Origin: Sycobia sp. Sy_11
Lineage: Eukaryota; Arthropoda; Insecta; Hymenoptera; Epichrysomallidae
Assembly (NCBI GenBank): GCA_018907035.1
Contig: JACCIC010000001.1
Coordinates: forward strand, 3,732,501 to 3,796,500
Length of the DNA stretch: 64,000 nucleotides
Direction: 5' to 3'
In this document: one piece after another, positions 39,436 through 51,769 of the stretch
How positions within the stretch are numbered: position 1 is the first letter of the stretch
Layout of the letters: each line of letters starts with the position of its first letter
Program-made: the position numbers and the translations under genes
The notes under the pieces: generated by a model
What the model was told of the DNA's origin: nothing
Databases searched by the model: none
The model's input: only the letters and a program-made list of their open reading frames with translations

Positions 39436-40030
39436 GCTTAAAAGGCGCTTTTTAGATTAGAAACATCATCGAAACCGCAGATCCCCTCGAATGGGATAAT
39501 GACTCGGTTGGTGATATATGTAGCACCGGTAATGCGTTCTGGTTCTGTATAATGGAACATCGCTTTATGCCGTTCAGGTGAATATTGAGACGGACTTAGC
39601 GCCACGCTTACACCGATACGGGCTAAAATGAAAAGGTCGCGGAAACCGTACGCACCGGAATGGGGCACAATATCATATATCCCCCCATCCCCCCATCCCT
39701 CCAATCACAATATCCCCCATTGTAACTGATAACAAGTGGATACTGGATCTATTTTTATACAATATCTAAATCTGTGTAAGGCTCGCAGAATATTACAAAG
39801 TTTACAGCTTAACTGGATTCAAAATAGTAGATGTGCGATACTATGGTGCGGCAAACACCCCCGCCATCCCTTTCTGCGTCCAGCTAAATTCAAATATGAC
39901 CCTGAATCAACTAATATTTGTATACACTACGGCTGATTCCGCGATCTATACGCGTCACACCTGTCGCATATCGTCGCGTCTCGGAGAAAGACACGGCATA
40001 ACGCCTGGACCAATTCAATTCTAATGCACC
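39436..40030. other. GC-richer block downstream of the gypsy remnant, unassigned
   Basis: On the minus strand 39438-39704 is open for 88 codons with balanced, protein-like composition, unlike the AT-driven random ORFs elsewhere. I recognise no family. Its position directly after integrase suggests it belongs to the same element or an inserted one. Confidence 0.3.
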
Positions 40031-40189
40031 AGACAATCTAGGCCTGCCTATTTATTGATAAGAAGATGTTCATTCTTTTTTGAAGCGATTTTCCCTCACA
40101 GAAACGCAAGAAATGAAGTTGGGTTTTGAAAGTGATCCCGAAGATACGGACGGACAATACCATCCCTCTACTGTCATATTAAATATTTA

Positions 40190-41080
40190 TTATTTACGCA
40201 ACAGAACTTCCTATTAAAAATATCTTACTTCGTTGTGATAATAAAAATGTCTTTGAAGTTTTTGCTACTTCAAAAATTGTCAACAAATATTTTTCTAAAT
40301 CACAATTTTCTCTTAAAAATAGCTTAATTCTTAAAAACAAATTAGAGAATATAGCTATATCTGAAAAATATACTTTAACATCATTTAATGTAATCTCTCT
40401 TTGTTCCAATCTAGGCAAAATTCTTATTCTCAATGATATTGAAAAAAGATGGCATTATATAAATTTATCTTGTGATGACTTTTCGAATGGAATCGACATT
40501 TTTTTTAATTCAACCTATTTTACGTTTAATAATAAGATTTATAAATAAATTGGTTCCCTCATTGGTGAACATTGTAGTCCTTGGTTTACTGAAACTGTCC
40601 TTGAAACCATAGAAAATCATTGTATAAATTTTTTACACGATGACTTCCTCCTTTTTATAGTAGGTATGTTCACAATTCTTTTTCCATTATAAATTAGAAT
40701 GAGATTGATCAAGTATTTAAAAAATTATATTCGTACAACAGACGTATAAAATTCACCATAGAAATCGAAACAAATCGCATTATCAATTTTTTAGATATTT
40801 TCATTTAAAGAACCATAGATAATAAGATTTTAAAAAATTGGTATACCAAAACACATTTTCAGGTAGATTTGTCCATTTTCAATCTCTTCACCCATTATCA
40901 ACTAAAATAGCCATTATTTACAGTCTTGTCAATAGCACAATCAAGCTTTCTCGTTCTACTTGTCATTCTAAAATTATAAAATTTTTAACACAAATTTTAT
41001 TAAATAATAGTTATCTTCTTAGATTTATTTAAAAAATACCTTAGAAAACGTATATATCTTTTATCAATAATATTAATTCA
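40190..41080 (+). pseudogene. Penelope-like element reverse transcriptase relic
   Basis: The plus-strand translation gives Penelope-type RT blocks in order: TLTSFNVISL (about 40374), EKRWHYI then FSNGIDIFFNSTYFTFNNKIYK (about 40440-40546), where a stop follows and the usual GTPMGSPLSP block is altered to GSLIGEHCSPW. Further on come an RRIKFTIEIETN...INFLDIF block (about 40745-40805) and a WYTKTHFSGRFVHFQSLHP...IYSLV block (about 40839-40935), which precedes the C-terminal part in this family. Stops and small shifts show it is inactive. The GIY-YIG endonuclease domain expected downstream is not recognisable, so the copy is 3'-truncated or too decayed. Confidence 0.75.
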
Positions 41081-41099
41081 TTCACCAACTAAACACAAT

Positions 41100-43990
41100 G
41101 GGCAAATATGTAGCCTATTAAACTGATTCGACAGTACAGCAAGTCAGTTGATAATTCAGATGAGAACACAATTGATTGAATTTTGAAAAATTAAAATCCA
41201 AATGTGAGTTTTCAGCAGTACTACACATTTACTTAAACAAGAACAATATCAATAGAGAGACCAATTTATTTAATTTAAAATACATTTATTCAGAAACTTA
41301 AAAGTTTTTTATATAATTAGTATTAATTGTTATTTATTCCCTTTATATTTTAGTCAGTAAGGTACATATGGGTGATCTAACAATATCAACGTTAGTATCA
41401 ATCTTGACAATAATATCTCATTTTTGATGAAGTAATTAATTACTTTTCATTTATAATATTTATATTCTGATTTTTTTTAATTTTTCTGACTAATAATTAT
41501 GGCGTTCTCTGTTTTTTATTGTTGTGATACTTCAGAATTCTTTTTAAAAAATAGCATTGGTACCGTCATATTTGTCAAATTTATTGGCAATTATTAAACA
41601 AATGTAGCAATACTTTGAATTTTATATTGTTAGTTAATGCGATGTATTACTTACATATTTACAAAAATTTTTTACACTCTTGATAAGTTCTATATCTTAG
41701 GAAAGCTGAAATTTATATATAATTAATTACAATAAAAACCTCAACTAGTTCGCAGTGATCATTTAAAAGAAACCTTAACTTATATTTAGAGCGAACATTA
41801 CATAATTATTGATTTATTATTTAAAAAAAACATAAATAAATAAATTCTCTCCATTTTATACTCTTGTGAGCTATTCTTACTTTCATTCGGTGGCGCCCTC
41901 GTATACGTGGTAGACGTTTTGTTTACCAATATCGAGAGCGATAATAAGTTTTTCTTGTAATTGGATGCATTTGACAGTCTGACACTTTTCTTTTTAGATA
42001 TTTTAAAATAATGTTAACATAATTTTCAAGAAAAAATATAAGAGACGGTTTTTACGCCTATACTACATACATAGACCATGAAAACGAAGCAGATTTGATA
42101 TTGGCATTATTTTTCTCTGCTTTCGTCATGAATGCACTACTGCATACGAAAATGTTATATATTATCAGATATATTCTTTCTGTTGAATGTATAATTTAAC
42201 ATTGATTTGTTTCCGAGATCCGAGAGATGTTTTGCTATTCAGGGAAGGGGCGGGGTTAGGCGACTAAATATAGGTATACAAGCTTACGTAGTCTGAACAG
42301 AAAGATATCTGTACAGGTTCTTATGCTCGTGATCCGCGCGCACAATGGATTTTTACGCAGGTAGTGCGTTGGTGCAATGATGGCATATTGGCAGAAGTGT
42401 TTTAATAAAATCTGATTGAAGCGTATATTGTAATTAATTCAATCGAATAACACTTTTTAGAGATAATAATTTAATTGATGTAATTCGTAAAACCTATATC
42501 TGCGTATATAAAAATATTATGATTAATTACGAAAATTATTTCTTAATTTTTAATCCTTATAGCAATTTATTTTTTATAATGCGCATTTATTTTGCGCATG
42601 TTCGAATACCTATTTCAAAATTTTAAACAAAACATTTAATACAAACTAATAAAAATAAGTTAAAACATTTTACATTATATATGACATTTCATAATATTAC
42701 TTTATTGCAATTTTTAATTTTTAATCAATTAATTATGTTTTAACAACTGCATTATTATATTTATCCATAATTGCTTATTAATATACCATTACCCTGAAAT
42801 AATATTTAATACTTTCAATTATAATGCACCTTACAAAAATACTAATAATGTGGTAATAAATATTTCTTTATATACTGTTTAATTAGAAATCATAGTATGA
42901 ATTCACAATAAGTTTCTAATATATTTAAATAAATTAAAAGTGACATATGACTATTTTATCAAAATTTCTGTGTGTTTAAGATTTAATGTGAAAAAATTGC
43001 AAAAATAAGTATTTTTAATAATGATAAAATTATTAGAATACGATAATAACTGTAGATTGAATGTTACTAGATTGAATGATGTGACGTAATTGTTTAAAGA
43101 GAACAAAATTTTTATCAACCTCCACCATTTATAAATACTGCATACATTTATTGAATTATGACGTATAATGTACAAATTATTGGAAAAGCATTCTTTTGAT
43201 ATGATGAATTTATTTTGTGATCTTGTAATTTAATCTTGATTAAATCAATTTTATCTAGTAAAATATAAATGTAAAAATTGTATAAAATAAATATTTATTT
43301 AAAATTAATGAGCTAATAAAGTATTTGGTCAATTTATTCATATATTATTCTCTGTATTAGTTTTTGTTTTACTTTTACTTTAATCTTCTAATTAGAATAT
43401 TTATTATATTGTCTGAATGATTACAAATTTTCTGTTTTTAAATATATATACTATTATTTAAAAAATATAAAAATATAAAATATTAGTATTCATAAGAAAT
43501 GACTCTAAAATTAAAAAGTAAATATAGTTTTTATGGAACTAAATATAAAACTTTACAATTTTTTAAACATTTCATTTATTTAAACAATATTTTAAATACT
43601 AAAATAACAATAACTTTGTATTATAAAATATATATATATATACACATATATATACATCATCTGTATAATATATATGTATACATATATAACATTGTTTTTC
43701 TCTTTTTTTTATAAATTATTTTATATTGAATTCAATATATTTCCTACTCTTGTAAAAGTAAAAATTAGATTTTTAAACTAACTACATCAATTATTGAAGA
43801 AAATTTTTTTGTAATTACACTATGTCAATTAGGGATAGCATAACTCACAAATGATATTTAATTCAATGTAATTGCAATACGCTAGTCAAATAATCTCATC
43901 TATTAAAAATATTATTTATACATAAAGCAATTTAAAAATAATTACAATAGTATAGTGTCAATTTGTCATGCGATTTCATATTAAAAGTTT
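41100..43990. other. AT-rich non-coding stretch
   Basis: No gene recognised. At 41890-41901 a GGTGGCGCCCTC word resembles the insect CTCF core. At 42243-42356 a short GC-box-like word (GGGGCGGGG) precedes an ATG with a GT donor 16 nt later (ATGGATTTTTACGCAG followed by GTAGTG), which could be an orphan first exon, but nothing links it to a downstream exon. Confidence 0.4.
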
Positions 43991-44002
43991 GTGCACTATG
44001 AT

Positions 44003-44801
44003 TTATATATTTTCAACAATGCCATCACTTTCTGTTATAAGGGCACGCTCCAATATGACCTTTCCTTCTTTATACTGTTGATTTTTGTCTGTGGCAAATT
44101 CATACATCCATCCGAGTTTGGCATCACAATTTTTACAACTTACATCTCGGACCATGTGACGCCCTGTTAACATCACTCTGTCCTGTACTTCACTATAAAT
44201 AAAATATTAATTGTAAATCTATAAATTTTAGATATAAGTATCTAAAAAGTATATGATTAAAATCAATCAACAATAAACATTTCAAAATACATTTAAAGTT
44301 TATATTACATAGTATATATTCTTTGGACTATATTATTAGAGATTAGGATTATTATATTATATTATATTATATTATATTATATTATATTGTTTAGATTATA
44401 CAAATGAATTTCATTTATATAATATAAACAGAAACTTTTTAAAAATATTATGCATTTACCACAAAATGTAAAATGTCCAATTTATTATAAATTATGTTAC
44501 ATTTTAATAATGTCTAAATATAATAAAGAAAATATTCAATCAAGTTTTATGATCCAAATATGTCGTCTTAAAGTAATGTTTATTCTTTTCTGTGATTATA
44601 CAAAGAGAAGAACTGGAAATTAATTATAGCAAACATTCACCTGTATTTTAGATTGACAACTTTGTTAAAGAGAAATGCACGGCCTGTTGCTCCAGTAAAC
44701 CGTGTACTTATTAATTGATCTCTATTCGTCAAATTTGTGTCGCAGGATGCACACGAGAAAAGGCGAGATCCACCAATGTGCTCAAGAAATATGACACCCA
44801 T
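44003..44801 (-). CDS. YPEL5: Yippee-like protein 5, canonical copy (A)
   Basis: Two coding exons on the minus strand, 44801-44641 and 44192-44003, joined across a 448-nt GT-AG intron in phase 2 (TAC AG | T GAA). The product is 116 aa; family members are about 120 aa. It starts [11 protein letters not shown] as in YPEL5 proteins. It carries the Yippee zinc-binding CxxC pairs: CASC at residues 17-20, and CKNC in the second exon. Hallmark segments [39 protein letters not shown] and [12 protein letters not shown] are intact. YPEL5 is known as a conserved nuclear/centrosomal protein that associates with the CTLH/GID ubiquitin ligase; that role here is inference. An in-frame ATG 30 nt upstream is less likely as the start because the family begins MG-x-IF. 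An acceptor-like site (ATTACAG) just upstream near 44868 suggests a 5' UTR exon. This copy keeps the conserved residues better than copy B. Confidence 0.93.
44347..44390. repeat. (ATATT)n pentanucleotide repeat in YPEL5 intron
   Basis: About eight ATATT/TATTA units inside the only intron of YPEL5 copy A. Confidence 0.9.
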
Positions 44802-44849
44802 TTTTGTTTTTACATTTGCGTTTGCTTGCAAAGGTTACGGCAGAGATTG

Positions 44850-45462
44850 TTAAACTTCCCTGTAATCAAGGCCACGTCAGAGCTCAGAAAGACAGGACTA
44901 TAAAATTCGTGTAGGTAATCCTTTTGTACTATAACCAGAACAATGTATATAAAGTATATAATGTATGTATCTCATCTGTATCGTATCAACCTGTAATTTG
45001 TAATAGTGATGTATAATCTTATTTCTTGCCTGACAGTTTGGTATAATGTATATATATACATTATGCCTTGGTGTCCGTGTCATTGGTCTGGCGCACGGTC
45101 GTCTGGCGTCTGCATTCATATTAAGCTCTTTTCACAACATATCCAGCACATTTGAAGAATCAACTTTCCGCGCATTGTTCAAAAGATAACAAAAATAAAA
45201 CCACAGAACATAACAATTTATTATTATATATTTTATTGCTGCTACCATCTCTACTGGCACACTCGAAATCTTATATAAATCTAATGAAATTAAGTACATG
45301 AAATATGTATAAAAGTTCATTATTTAACAAAAATACTCGAGCAAATGAAAAACATGAAAGATAAGAGATTGGCGAGATCTTGATCTATAAATATTGATCA
45401 GCGAACCATAATATATTTAATATATTAATATATGTAATTTTATGTATATATATGTTCGCAAG

Positions 45463-45524
<62 letters not shown>

Positions 45525-47165
45525 ACTCTTAACATAAAAGTTTTCGATTGATTAAAATTAAAAAATGAAAATTGTTCTATTAATATATAATCGCAGTGAT
45601 AATGAATACTTATAATCTAATTTTTTTAAATTCTAATGTTATCCCGACTATTGAAAAAAATTAGACTTTTCACACGTACTTATTCTACTGTTCTTTTAAT
45701 AAAAAAAATATATTAAATTATTCACGTAATATTTAAGCAAAATCGACCTATAAATCTTGAAAAAGTTACAATAAGAATCGTTTATATGGTCCTTTTAAAA
45801 ATGAACAGTTTTCAAAAAAAACGCGTAACTATTTATTTACAGAGTATAAATTTTTGTTTTATAAAATTTTTGCTCCGATGTATTAAACTATAATTTGTAA
45901 TGTAAAATAAAAGCAATTTAATAAATTCCGAAAAATGAAATCTTTATCATAAAATGTTAATGGATAGACACTATATATATTAGTAATTATATATTTCATA
46001 AAACAATTATAGAATAGATCATTTACGTATAATAATATATAAGTAAGTTATCAATAAAGTTTTGAAAAAATTAAACTATATATTTTTTAAATTTACATAA
46101 TTTATGTTTTCAAGTACAGAAAAAGCTATATATCTTATGAACTTAGAGAACACGTATTGTTTCTCAATAAAATATGAAGTTGTTTTACTGCACTCTAATA
46201 AAATATAATCGTTAGAAAATAATAAGCAGAATTGCATAACATTTATCAACATTTGAAAGTTGTGCGGAGTTCAGAAAGGTTTAATTGTCAAGCTGCCAAT
46301 AACGATAGAAATAAATGCGATATTTATTTCAGTGATATATATATTACATTTTCAAAATGCATTTAAAAAATCAGTTTTTTCATCCTTAATCTAATTATAT
46401 TAAAAAGATGTTGCGCCAGGACCGCGAATTTATATGATAATAAAATGCACAAGTACGTCACAATATGATTGCTAGTTTCCTAAAATTTCAGAATTTTGAG
46501 TTGAAAATTTATTTATAATTTTAATAATAACATGTATATAGTTTTATATAGATGTAAAGATTTTTTCTGACACTCTTATGTGCTATTATTAAAAAAATTG
46601 ATCAACTTCATCTATATATATAAATCTATATATATAATTTAAAAACAGTACAGAATATGTATTTCTATATCATTATGTAGCTGATTTGTTCTTTTATGTG
46701 CTGAAGTACAATACTTTGTTTAGGCATGATGTTAAATAAAACAATAAACTTTAATTATTAAATATAGTATTTATTAAATAATTAATAGTTATTACAAGTG
46801 CTTCTTTTTATTTTAAAAACTTTGTTCAAAAGCACATTAATATAGCAGTCTTTTCTTTAGTAACATAATTTTCTATTCTTATATTTATAACAGAGATTGT
46901 AATCTAAAAACATAATATATTTATAAAATAATAATCCCAAATGTAGCTTTAATTTCTTTAAAGTACAACAAAAAGAATCTGTTTTCTAATTCTTTGATAT
47001 ATTTAATCTTACAGTATAGAGTTATAGTTATATTCAGGAAATTTGTAATTTTTCAATAAAATATTTTTACAGAAGTTTTTTGATGCACCTTAACAATAGA
47101 TAGTTTACAAGAATTCTTAATTAACACAGCAATTATAACAAAAACACATTACTGTAGTACTAGAA
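44850..47165. other. spacer between the tandem YPEL5 copies
   Basis: Holds the putative 5' region of copy A. Near 45068-45116 there is GC-richer sequence with, on the minus strand, a CCAAT word and several CpGs. An AT microsatellite follows at 45466-45518, then about 1.6 kb of AT-rich DNA with no recognised gene. Confidence 0.5.
45466..45518. repeat. (AT)n microsatellite
   Basis: Pure AT run. Confidence 0.95.
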
Positions 47166-47170
47166 TTTAA

Positions 47171-48142
47171 TTAAACCAATTTCTCATCTATACCATCACT
47201 TTCTGTAATGAGTGCTCGCTCCAGAATAATTTTACCCTCTTTGTACTCTTGTGTTTTTTCATGTGCATACTCGTACATCCACCCAAGTTTTATGTTGCAA
47301 TTTTTGCAATTGACATCTCGTACAATGTGTCGACCCGTTAACAATACTCTTTCTTGAACTCCACTGAAAGGAACATTTTCATAAATTTAAAACTAATAAA
47401 ATAAAATAAGCTCATGCTTAAAATTAAGTTCATAATAAACTAGTGTATAATCAATTTCCACTTGCTGAATTGTAAAAAAGTATTGCTCACTGCTTTGCTG
47501 AATTACTTATCAATAATTATTTTCTTTATATGAAATTCGAGGAAATGGCAAATTTTATTTTAAATAAATACTAAGAAATTTTAATATATATAAAATCAAT
47601 TAATTTTTTTATGCAATCTGTGTCTTATAGTAACGATAACAGCATCTGAAAATCTATTTCTATTATAAAAAGAATTTCATTAAAAATTAAATACTTCTAT
47701 AAAAAAATTATATAGTAAATTCAGTAAATTAGTCTCTTTATATAGAATCAAATAACTACATCCAGTTGCTGCATGATGTAAGCTGCATACATTTTGACGT
47801 AAAAAAAATTGGTCTCGTATAATATAACAGGTATATAGATGAATTTTTTACGCGGCGACAATAATTACAGTAGAAACAAACACATTATCACTTCACATAA
47901 TAATCTGAAACATAAAAAAGGCGAGACAATCTGTGCCAAAATATATTATCTATGAAAGGTGAAACGATCATCGTTATTCACCTGAACTTAACGTTGACGA
48001 CCTTATCAAAGAGAAAGGCCCGTCCGGAGTTCCCCGTGAATCTGGTACTGATCAAGTGACTCCTGTTGGTGAGGTTTGTGTGGCAATGAAGGCAGGAAAA
48101 CAGACGCACGCCCCCCATGTGCTCAACGAACACAACGCCCAT
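47171..48142 (-). CDS. Yippee-like protein 5 paralogue, diverged copy (B)
   Basis: Two coding exons on the minus strand, 48142-47982 and 47363-47171, with the intron (618 nt) at exactly the same codon and phase as copy A (TTC AG | T GGA). The product is 117 aa. Both CxxC pairs are kept (CLHC at 17-20, CKNC in exon 2), as are the [10 protein letters not shown] and [19 protein letters not shown] segments, so it should fold as a Yippee domain. It differs from the family consensus at usually invariant places: [17 protein letters not shown] instead of the HIGG...CDT form, [13 protein letters not shown] instead of [13 protein letters not shown], and FSGVQERVL instead of YSEVQDRVM. The C-terminus ends EKLV. 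An acceptor (CCCCTGCAG) 36 nt before the ATG implies a 5' UTR exon upstream. The shared intron argues for DNA-level tandem duplication, not retroposition. Confidence 0.9.
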
Positions 48143-48189
48143 TTTCCTCGTCAGGGCCCGAGAACTCTGCAGGGGAATGCCAAGCGCTC

Positions 48190-48620
48190 GTCAGTAACTG
48201 CGTTTAAAGTTTTCAAGGGAATCGTACTCTGGGAAGAGGTAATTACCAGTATCTATATCTATATGCATGCAGATGCAGCCTAAGGAGGCGGAGAAATGTG
48301 TTCTCTGCAGTAATTTCGGTGACAATAACGGCCTCGTTACAAAGATCGTAATAAAAAGGTGCTCGCAAAAATGCGAGAGCACGAAACGCGCACGTCTCGA
48401 CTCCCGACGCGTTTAGTACATATGTGCGGGGCGAGCAATGGCATACCAAAACAAGCGTGCGCGCTGATTCTTTGTTTACGATTTACGATAGGTATAATGC
48501 GTTGGTTGAGCAGCCAGCTGATCTTGACTATACCAATCGAATGCTTGCTCGTCTGTCCCTCACCCCTGCATTCCAACATCTACCCACATTTTATCACTAT
48601 ATAATTGATATTGACTGATA
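48190..48620 (-). promoter_or_regulatory. candidate promoter / 5' region of YPEL5 copy B
   Basis: A CpG-richer patch upstream of copy B between AT-rich flanks. It includes a short perfect hairpin (CTCGCA-aaaa-TGCGAG at about 48361-48376) and several CG-containing words (48390-48470). No TATA box or initiator can be fixed with confidence. Confidence 0.35.
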
Positions 48621-48649
48621 TTGGTGCAGTGCAGTTGGTATTTAGTCCT

Positions 48650-49945
48650 GATCAATCTGCAATTATACTCTGCACCTGAAACTCAAGGTTAGAGTAAAAT
48701 GCAGGGCTGATGCAGGGCTGCAAAATTGATCGGTGTATCAACTGTCATTGTGTTTTTGTAGATACACAAGGAGATATTAAGTCCTTTGTATTCTTACACT
48801 CTACCATCGTGATAATGATACTATTGAAATTGTAAAAATTATAAAACTGTTAATAGCCATCTGCCAATATTAAATATCAATAGATACAGATAGTTATCTC
48901 AATTCCAAATTATATGTAAAAAAAAATTGAAATATTTAAATATTTGTACATGTAGGAAGGTAAGACTTTACAACGTTTGCAAGTATTGTCAGCATTTAAC
49001 AGTATTAAATTTTTTTTTAGATCCCAATGCTACACATTATATTATCTAATTTTAACTTAATTATTATTAAAATGATCATTGTATTATTTAAACTATTCGA
49101 ATAAAAAATGGATGCCATTATATGGCTATTTTGCACATTTGTTGATGAAAGTAAGAATTCTATTCCTTATAATATTCTCTTAACATTATAAGATTTAACC
49201 AAGAGTATGAAAATTAATTTATGCAGTATAAATCCATTTTTGTTTTCATCAACTTAATATATTTTTACTCATTCGGAAATACCAAGTATGATATAACTCC
49301 AGTAGTTTTCTAGAATACATTGTTGAATTAAAATATTAGATAGATTAACAGAAGTATTGATTAAAATTGTTTATTTAAAATTTTTTATACACCTTGTTGT
49401 TATAGTATATTTAGTTTTTCTTGGATCATGAATCAAATTTTCATCTGCATTTAATAAAAAACAATATATACTTTAGCAAACACAAAGTTTTTTAACATAA
49501 TATTTCACTAATTTTGAGATCATTGTCTATAAAATATTTATATAAAACAAATACTACACTCGACTAGTGAATTATTGCTGCTCATTGATGCAATACACTT
49601 GTCAAAGTACTAAATTAGATTATTAAAATTTTGCTTTGTTATAAAACAATATAATTAATAAATATTTATACTTTTCGCCATAAAAAGTATTTCTTGTTTA
49701 AAATATATATATGTATATATATCTTTCTTTTTATATAAAATATAAATTGAAAATTTCATTAGATCCATTTTTTTAGTATAAATATAATAGCAATATCTTC
49801 TATTTAAATATCACTTCATATACAAATATTGCAATAAAAAGTAGTTTACCTATTACACAAACTATGTAGTAATGAAATAAAATATTTTAAAAAACAAGTT
49901 TTGCATTGCAAATGCTATAGAACTTTAAAAATTATTTTAAATAAG
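48650..49945. other. AT-rich spacer
   Basis: Lies between copy B and the 3' end of the HMG-box gene. It probably contains the latter's 3' UTR, but no clear polyadenylation site could be fixed. Nothing else recognised. Confidence 0.5.
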
Positions 49946-49948
49946 TCT

Positions 49949-51769
49949 TTATAATCCAGGCATAATATATGCTATATTTTCTAATGTCTTTGAGAGAGAA
50001 GCTGCATTCTGAGTACCAATAGCAGGGACTTGTTGTGTTAGACAAATTAAACTACCCAGGGCACAAAGTAATGAATCTAATAGCACTGATAAACTTCCTG
50101 AAACTGTTATTTGCCCATTGTGTTCTTTCAATCTTTCACCAATTACCGTCAAACTTTCACCTAATAATTTTAAATATGCAGCTACATCAATAGGCTGAAG
50201 TTCAATAGCTCTGAAAATTTTCATTTCTTTAGTGGGATCTCTTATTGTATCTTTTCCATTTACTGCTGATGGAGAAATTAATGCTTTTTTCACGTTGGGT
50301 GATCGAGTACCCTCTATTTTTTTTTTTGGTGACTCAGATGAAGATGATTTTATTGCATCTGTAATGTTACATAAAATTTATCAAGATACTATTTTCATTA
50401 TTGGGTTAGTAAATATAATAAGCTTGGTTTTTATAGAATTCGTACTAAATATAAGTCTGTCTTATAATATGTGAACAAATTGAACTTACTATTTTTTGTA
50501 ATAAACTTTTTTAAAGGTGAGATTTGATTTTTTTCACAAAGACGTTTAGCACGGTTGCTCCAATTATATTTTTCCATATTAGGTACTGTTGACCATAATT
50601 CACCTAATTTTTTTGAAATTGATGTAAAATCTAAAATCAAATATAATAGTTTACTTTACTGGATACCGGTATTACTATAAAATATTTAAGATTTTTTTTT
50701 TCGTATTACTATTATGTAATATATTATTATTTTTTGATTTTGTTTAAAGGCTATCAGCCTATAAAATTCAAATATAATTTAAAAATGATCCTTACCCATA
50801 GTAGGATTTTCTTTTAACAATTTTTGTCTCATTTCCTTAGACCACAACATATATGCAGTATATCTTGTTTTCTAAAATTATATTATTAAAAATTTATTAT
50901 AAATAAAAGACATTCTTAACAAAATATATTACAATTATTATTTGTATGATTATTATTATCATCATCAAAATTTCTTTACTTGTATATATAAAATACTATA
51001 AATAATATTATTAAATAACTAAGTACTTACTGGTTTTGGTAGATCTTCTGTCTTGATTTTTAGTTTTATTTCTTTATTAGGGGATACATTAATTTTTTTT
51101 GGCTTAGATAATGGTGTTTTCTTCTTAGGAGTGATTATTTCATCATCAGCAGGTTCCAATGTATCAAAACTTATATTATTACTATTAAATTCAACTATCT
51201 GCAACTTTTTATTCATTTCATCGTCATCAGACTCAGAATTGGTTGATTGCGATTGTGTTTCATAATCTGAACTGGATTCCATTTTCTTTTTTTTCTGTAT
51301 TGGTGTTGATATTAGTTTAGGGCTTCTTTTTGGCGGAGTTACAGTCATCTTACTAGAAGGAGGATGATGTATTTGCGCAACATGAATGGTTTGTGTTACT
51401 TGAGGGACAGCAGACTGGATTCGAAGTGTTTCTGATAGAGATTTTTTCTTTTTAGATTGTTCTTGAGGAGAAAGTACTTTTGGTCTTTTTATCTTATTTT
51501 CTATTATATTACTTGAAGATTCAAAATCCATAAGTTTTGATGACTTCTTTCGTACTCGACCACTGCGTGAGATACCTGTTACCTCTAACTCTACTTGGAA
51601 ATAGAAAACAATAAAAAAGTAAATTACATTTCTTTGAATTAATATATATAAATGCTACATAACATAAAAAATTATGGTATTATTACTAAAGCATAGTTTT
51701 ATATTATAACATAAATATAAAATAAAAATTACCATTGTTTTCACGTTTCGGTGTACTGAAAGATTCCAT
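49949..51769 (-). CDS. HMGXB4: HMG-box protein, HMGXB4-like
   Basis: Five coding exons on the minus strand with GT-AG junctions that keep frame: 51769-51733, 51593-51031, 50871-50796, 50630-50490 and 50358-49949, giving 408 aa. Residues about 13-30 hold an [17 protein letters not shown] basic motif followed by DFESS, as in HMGXB4. Residues 30-200 are low-complexity, Ser/Lys/Glu-rich and probably disordered, with several KKK patches that could serve as nuclear signals. The HMG box spans about 201-262 ([20 protein letters not shown]...[12 protein letters not shown]...[11 protein letters not shown]). A hydrophobic helical C-terminal region (about 295-408) includes the [20 protein letters not shown] segment characteristic of the family. 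Vertebrate HMGXB4 is a nuclear DNA-binding protein linked to Wnt signalling and chromatin remodelling; any role here is inferred. The gene is head to head with TBL3. It is shorter than the vertebrate protein (about 600 aa). Confidence 0.85.
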
